Translations under genes and position numbers: made by a program | Assembly (NCBI RefSeq): GCF_963678635.1 | Contig: NW_026971408.1 | Location: 1 to 45,561 of the forward strand | DNA length: 45,561 nt | Reading direction: 5' to 3' | Source of the DNA: Symsagittifera roscoffensis | Taxonomy: Eukaryota; Xenacoelomorpha; Acoela; Convolutidae | The notes under the pieces: model-generated | Database searches by the model: none | Told to the model about the DNA's origin: nothing | The model's input: the letters and a program-made list of their open reading frames with translations, nothing else | Part shown: positions 43,348-45,561 of the stretch, in pieces | Layout: each line of letters opens with the position of its first letter | Position numbering within the stretch: the first letter of the stretch is position 1

Positions 43348-44100
43348 CTAATGCAACCTCTCTATGTGATCCTCTAGGCGTTGCAATCACGACATTATCG
43401 ACATAACACATGATGTTGTTCCCGTATTTCTTTGTTACATTCGTGAGTGCCTGTGCCATAAGTCGCTGCAATGTGGCCGTCTCGCTACACAACCGAACGG
43501 CATCCTCTTCCACTGGAACAATCCCAGCTCGCACGCGAAGCCCGTTTTCTCCCAATCTTGCTTACTGAAAGGCACTTGCCAGAACGCAGAGTCCAAATCC
43601 AACGTCGTGAAGAACTACGCGTCCCCCAGCTTCGAAAGGCTCTAATCGATGCGGGGAATCGGGTATGCGTCCTTTATTGTCACTGCGTCCAAGTAACGGA
43701 AATCACAACAAAACCGGAGTTGCCCCCTTTCTTCTTGGCCATTACCACGCCACAAGCCCACAGGGACTTCGACGGCTCGATCATGTCATACTCCATTAAC
43801 ATATCGATTTCTTTCCTGAACGCTTCTGACTTATGTGGGTCATTCTCCTCGCCCCTTCCCTATGAGGCACCAAGCCCTCTTCTATCTCAATCTCGTGTTC
43901 TACAAAGTTGCAGCAACCTATGTCGGCCTTATGATTCGAAAAAACGTCTGCATTCCGATTTAGCACCGCACTTAGCTAATCTAGGTCTTTGTCCGACATT
44001 TTACCCTTCAGATGTTCTATCTCGGGCAGGACATGTTTATTTGCTGCTAACTCTGCTTCGATCGGTCTCTCGAGAAAACTCGAACAACTAGACAACCCAT
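43348..44100 (-). pseudogene. Reverse transcriptase fingers and palm, copy A
   Basis: Fingers at about 43830-43690 contain E-I-D-M-L-M and W-A-C-G-V-V-M-A-K-K-K. Motif A at about 43600-43560 reads L-D-L-D-S-A-F-W-Q-V-P-F with its Asp. The F-G of motif B follows in the same frame. A one-base slip then leads to motif C at 43405-43394, which reads Y-V-D-N instead of Y-x-D-D, so the second catalytic Asp is lost. A TAG precedes motif A. This is a dead Ty3/Gypsy RT. Confidence 0.82.
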
Positions 44101-44250
44101 CATCTGTCTCCGACTTGAAAACAATTTCTTAGAAGACTTCAAATCATTTAATCTCTTCAGTATACATTCCTGGTTCGGGTGCTAGGAACATTTAGTTACA
44201 TCAAATTTTCACTTCTCCGCGCTCTGAAAGTCTGTGTTCAGAGACAATGC

Positions 44251-44433
44251 TTAGCCAAGTTTCTTTCCCCTCTGTATTGTCACTGCGGTTGCTTCTGTGT
44301 TCAACAACACACTCACACACAGTCCACTCTGAGTGAGTGAGAAGCTTCTTCCTAAATTAGCCGAACTTTTACTGTCTGGATTTGGTACCAGACACAGCTG
44401 TCTGTCATTGCTGAGTTCATCACCTCTATCCAA
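44251..44433 (-). pseudogene. Degraded retropepsin, copy A
   Basis: This 60-codon frame contains V-S-V-L-L-N-T-E-A-T-A-V-T-I, which aligns with the retropepsin motif L-L-D-T-G-A. The catalytic Asp is Asn (residue 45) and the invariant Gly is Glu, so the enzyme could not work. It lies between gag and RT, as expected. The flanks are too broken to define the full domain. Confidence 0.6.
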
Positions 44434-44560
44434 GATCCGATGCAGCCATCTGACTCGTTTTGTATGGTTTCGGCTTTTTGAGTGTCCTTCTTGACCTCTC
44501 TCCTATCTCGGTTGACTTCGAGAGCTTGGTGATGAATGTTTCGAGAGATCTATTCAGAGG

Positions 44561-45561
44561 CTAAAACATCGAAGCATACATCGTTGTGACCTGCGAGACC
44601 GTAGTCAGATCTAGCACTATTCTGATTTGTGGCACAGTGGCCAATCTTGTCTCCGGGGTGGCATCCGCCTCAGGCGGGACCGGGTTTGTCCAACCTGGCC
44701 TCAATGGGGCTGCCCTGGGCCGCTCCCTATGCTTTGATTCGTAATTCGTTCTCGATCCTTGCTGGGCCCCGGTATAGCTGCGTGCTCCGTCTCCATCATT
44801 TGCCTGGCGTGAGATCTCCCTTGGGGCGGAACGCTCATCATGATTGCTCATCTTTAAGATCTTGTCAAGCTTCCGCATCATCTGGTCAGATTTGACTCCC
44901 AACCTCTTCTCCAGGCTAGTCATCTTATGAGCATAGGTATTGTTGTGGTCGTTCAATAATCGCTCGATATCTCTTGTCATCCTAACCTCTCTTTCCTCTG
45001 ACTCCTTGTTTGCTTGAGTCAAGCGCTCCGCCAGGCGTTGATCGGTGTTGCGAATCAATTGAGCCTGATCGACTCTCGCCTGCGGTTTCACGTGTGTCAG
45101 CTCATCTCGCAATTTCTCTTCACCCTGGTGAGCTCTCTCCTCGACATGATCTATTATCTTAGTCATGTCCCGTCGCAGTTCTTCCAGGCTTGTCATTACG
45201 CCAGCAAACATTTCACCTATATCGGCAGCCGCCCCCGTTGCCGGGATCAGACCCAGAGAAGATGAGGTCAACTGCGGTTGCAGCCTGGTACTCGATGACG
45301 CATCGCCCTATTGCTTGCCCATCGATATCATCATCCTGTCGAACGTCGAGGATACTCCCACGGTTATCCGATCAGACATGGGCCTGGTCGGCGAGCTGGA
45401 CAACGCCTTCATGCTCATGTCATTCCTTGGGCACGGCATGAAGTCCTCATTCGGATGGTTTATCTCCGGATGGTCATAACTGGAAGATAGACCTTCAGTT
45501 TGTAGTGACGCCATGCTTTCCAAACCGTTTGTTCTTCGCTCGGACTTATACTCGACATCAT
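44561..45561 (-). pseudogene. Gag of gypsy copy A, cut by the window edge
   Basis: One frame is open from the window edge (first ATG 45514) to TAG 45308-45310 and, in the same frame, on to a stop at 44561 (236 codons from ATG 45271). The central part is a long Glu/Lys/Arg-rich coiled coil (E-E-L-R-R-D-M-T and R-L-N-D-H-N-N-T-style heptads). A Pro/Arg-rich segment and a beta strand V-L-D-L-T follow. No zinc knuckle is visible. Another frame starts with ATG-ATG at 45561 and stops after 33 codons; it may be the true N-terminus separated by a frame slip. Identification as gag rests on position before protease and RT and on the coiled coil. Confidence 0.6.

Larger units (their letters stand above)
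38985..45561 (-). mobile_element. Gypsy-type element copy A, runs off the window
   Basis: Gag, protease, RT, RNase H remnant, linker, integrase, tail, macrodomain-like segment and 3' non-coding DNA lie in Ty3/Gypsy order on the minus strand. Every domain is recognisable, but the protease and RT active-site motifs are mutated and frames are broken. The 5' end lies beyond 45561. Confidence 0.85.

Overview
The window looks like repeat-rich, probably heterochromatic or intergenic DNA from an animal, most likely an invertebrate. The evidence is two different Ty3/Gypsy-type retroelements, no intact long host gene, many frame breaks and stops, and tandem arrays of non-coding units. I cannot name the species. 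Almost everything that can be recognised is a decayed mobile element. Several start codons in this annotation are TTG or GTG because the frames are open remnants rather than intact genes. || Region 1 (about 1-16,570, plus strand): a very long, A-rich and G-poor retrovirus-like Ty3/Gypsy element. In order it holds a small basic ORF, a gag remnant with one CCHC zinc knuckle, retropepsin, reverse transcriptase, RNase H and a DDE integrase. After these comes about 6 kb of accessory coding DNA: two abutting small hydrophobic ORFs, a Ser/Thr/Pro-rich ORF, an envelope-like ORF with a C-terminal hydrophobic segment, and one further unidentified ORF ending at 15,881. I could not find its LTRs. || Region 2 (16,571-18,181): a compact 1.6-kb element bounded by two apparently identical 265-bp direct repeats (TG...CA), here called R1 and R2. 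|| Region 3 (about 18,182-28,855): a tandem array of five copies or part-copies of a unit with a period of about 2.89 kb. Diverged relatives of R (R3 at 23,000 and R4 at 25,893) sit inside it, each followed by a broken fragment of a P-loop GTPase gene (Walker A G-K-T-E-A-G-K-S). A short hairpin at the internal/R junction shows compensatory base changes between R2 and R3/R4. || Region 4 (28,856-30,347): no gene seen. || Region 5 (30,348-34,478, minus strand): base composition becomes balanced and a set of long, lightly broken ORFs of unknown family appears. || Region 6 (about 34,520-45,561, minus strand): two head-to-tail copies of a second Gypsy-type element. Copy A (38,985 to the window edge) has gag, degraded protease, RT, RNase H remnant, integrase and a C-terminal extension. 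Copy B (34,520-38,980) is 5'-truncated in RNase H. In both copies the last coding segment resembles a macrodomain (ADP-ribose-binding fold, TARG1/OARD1-like), which is the most unusual feature of the window. No tRNA, rRNA or CRISPR was recognised.
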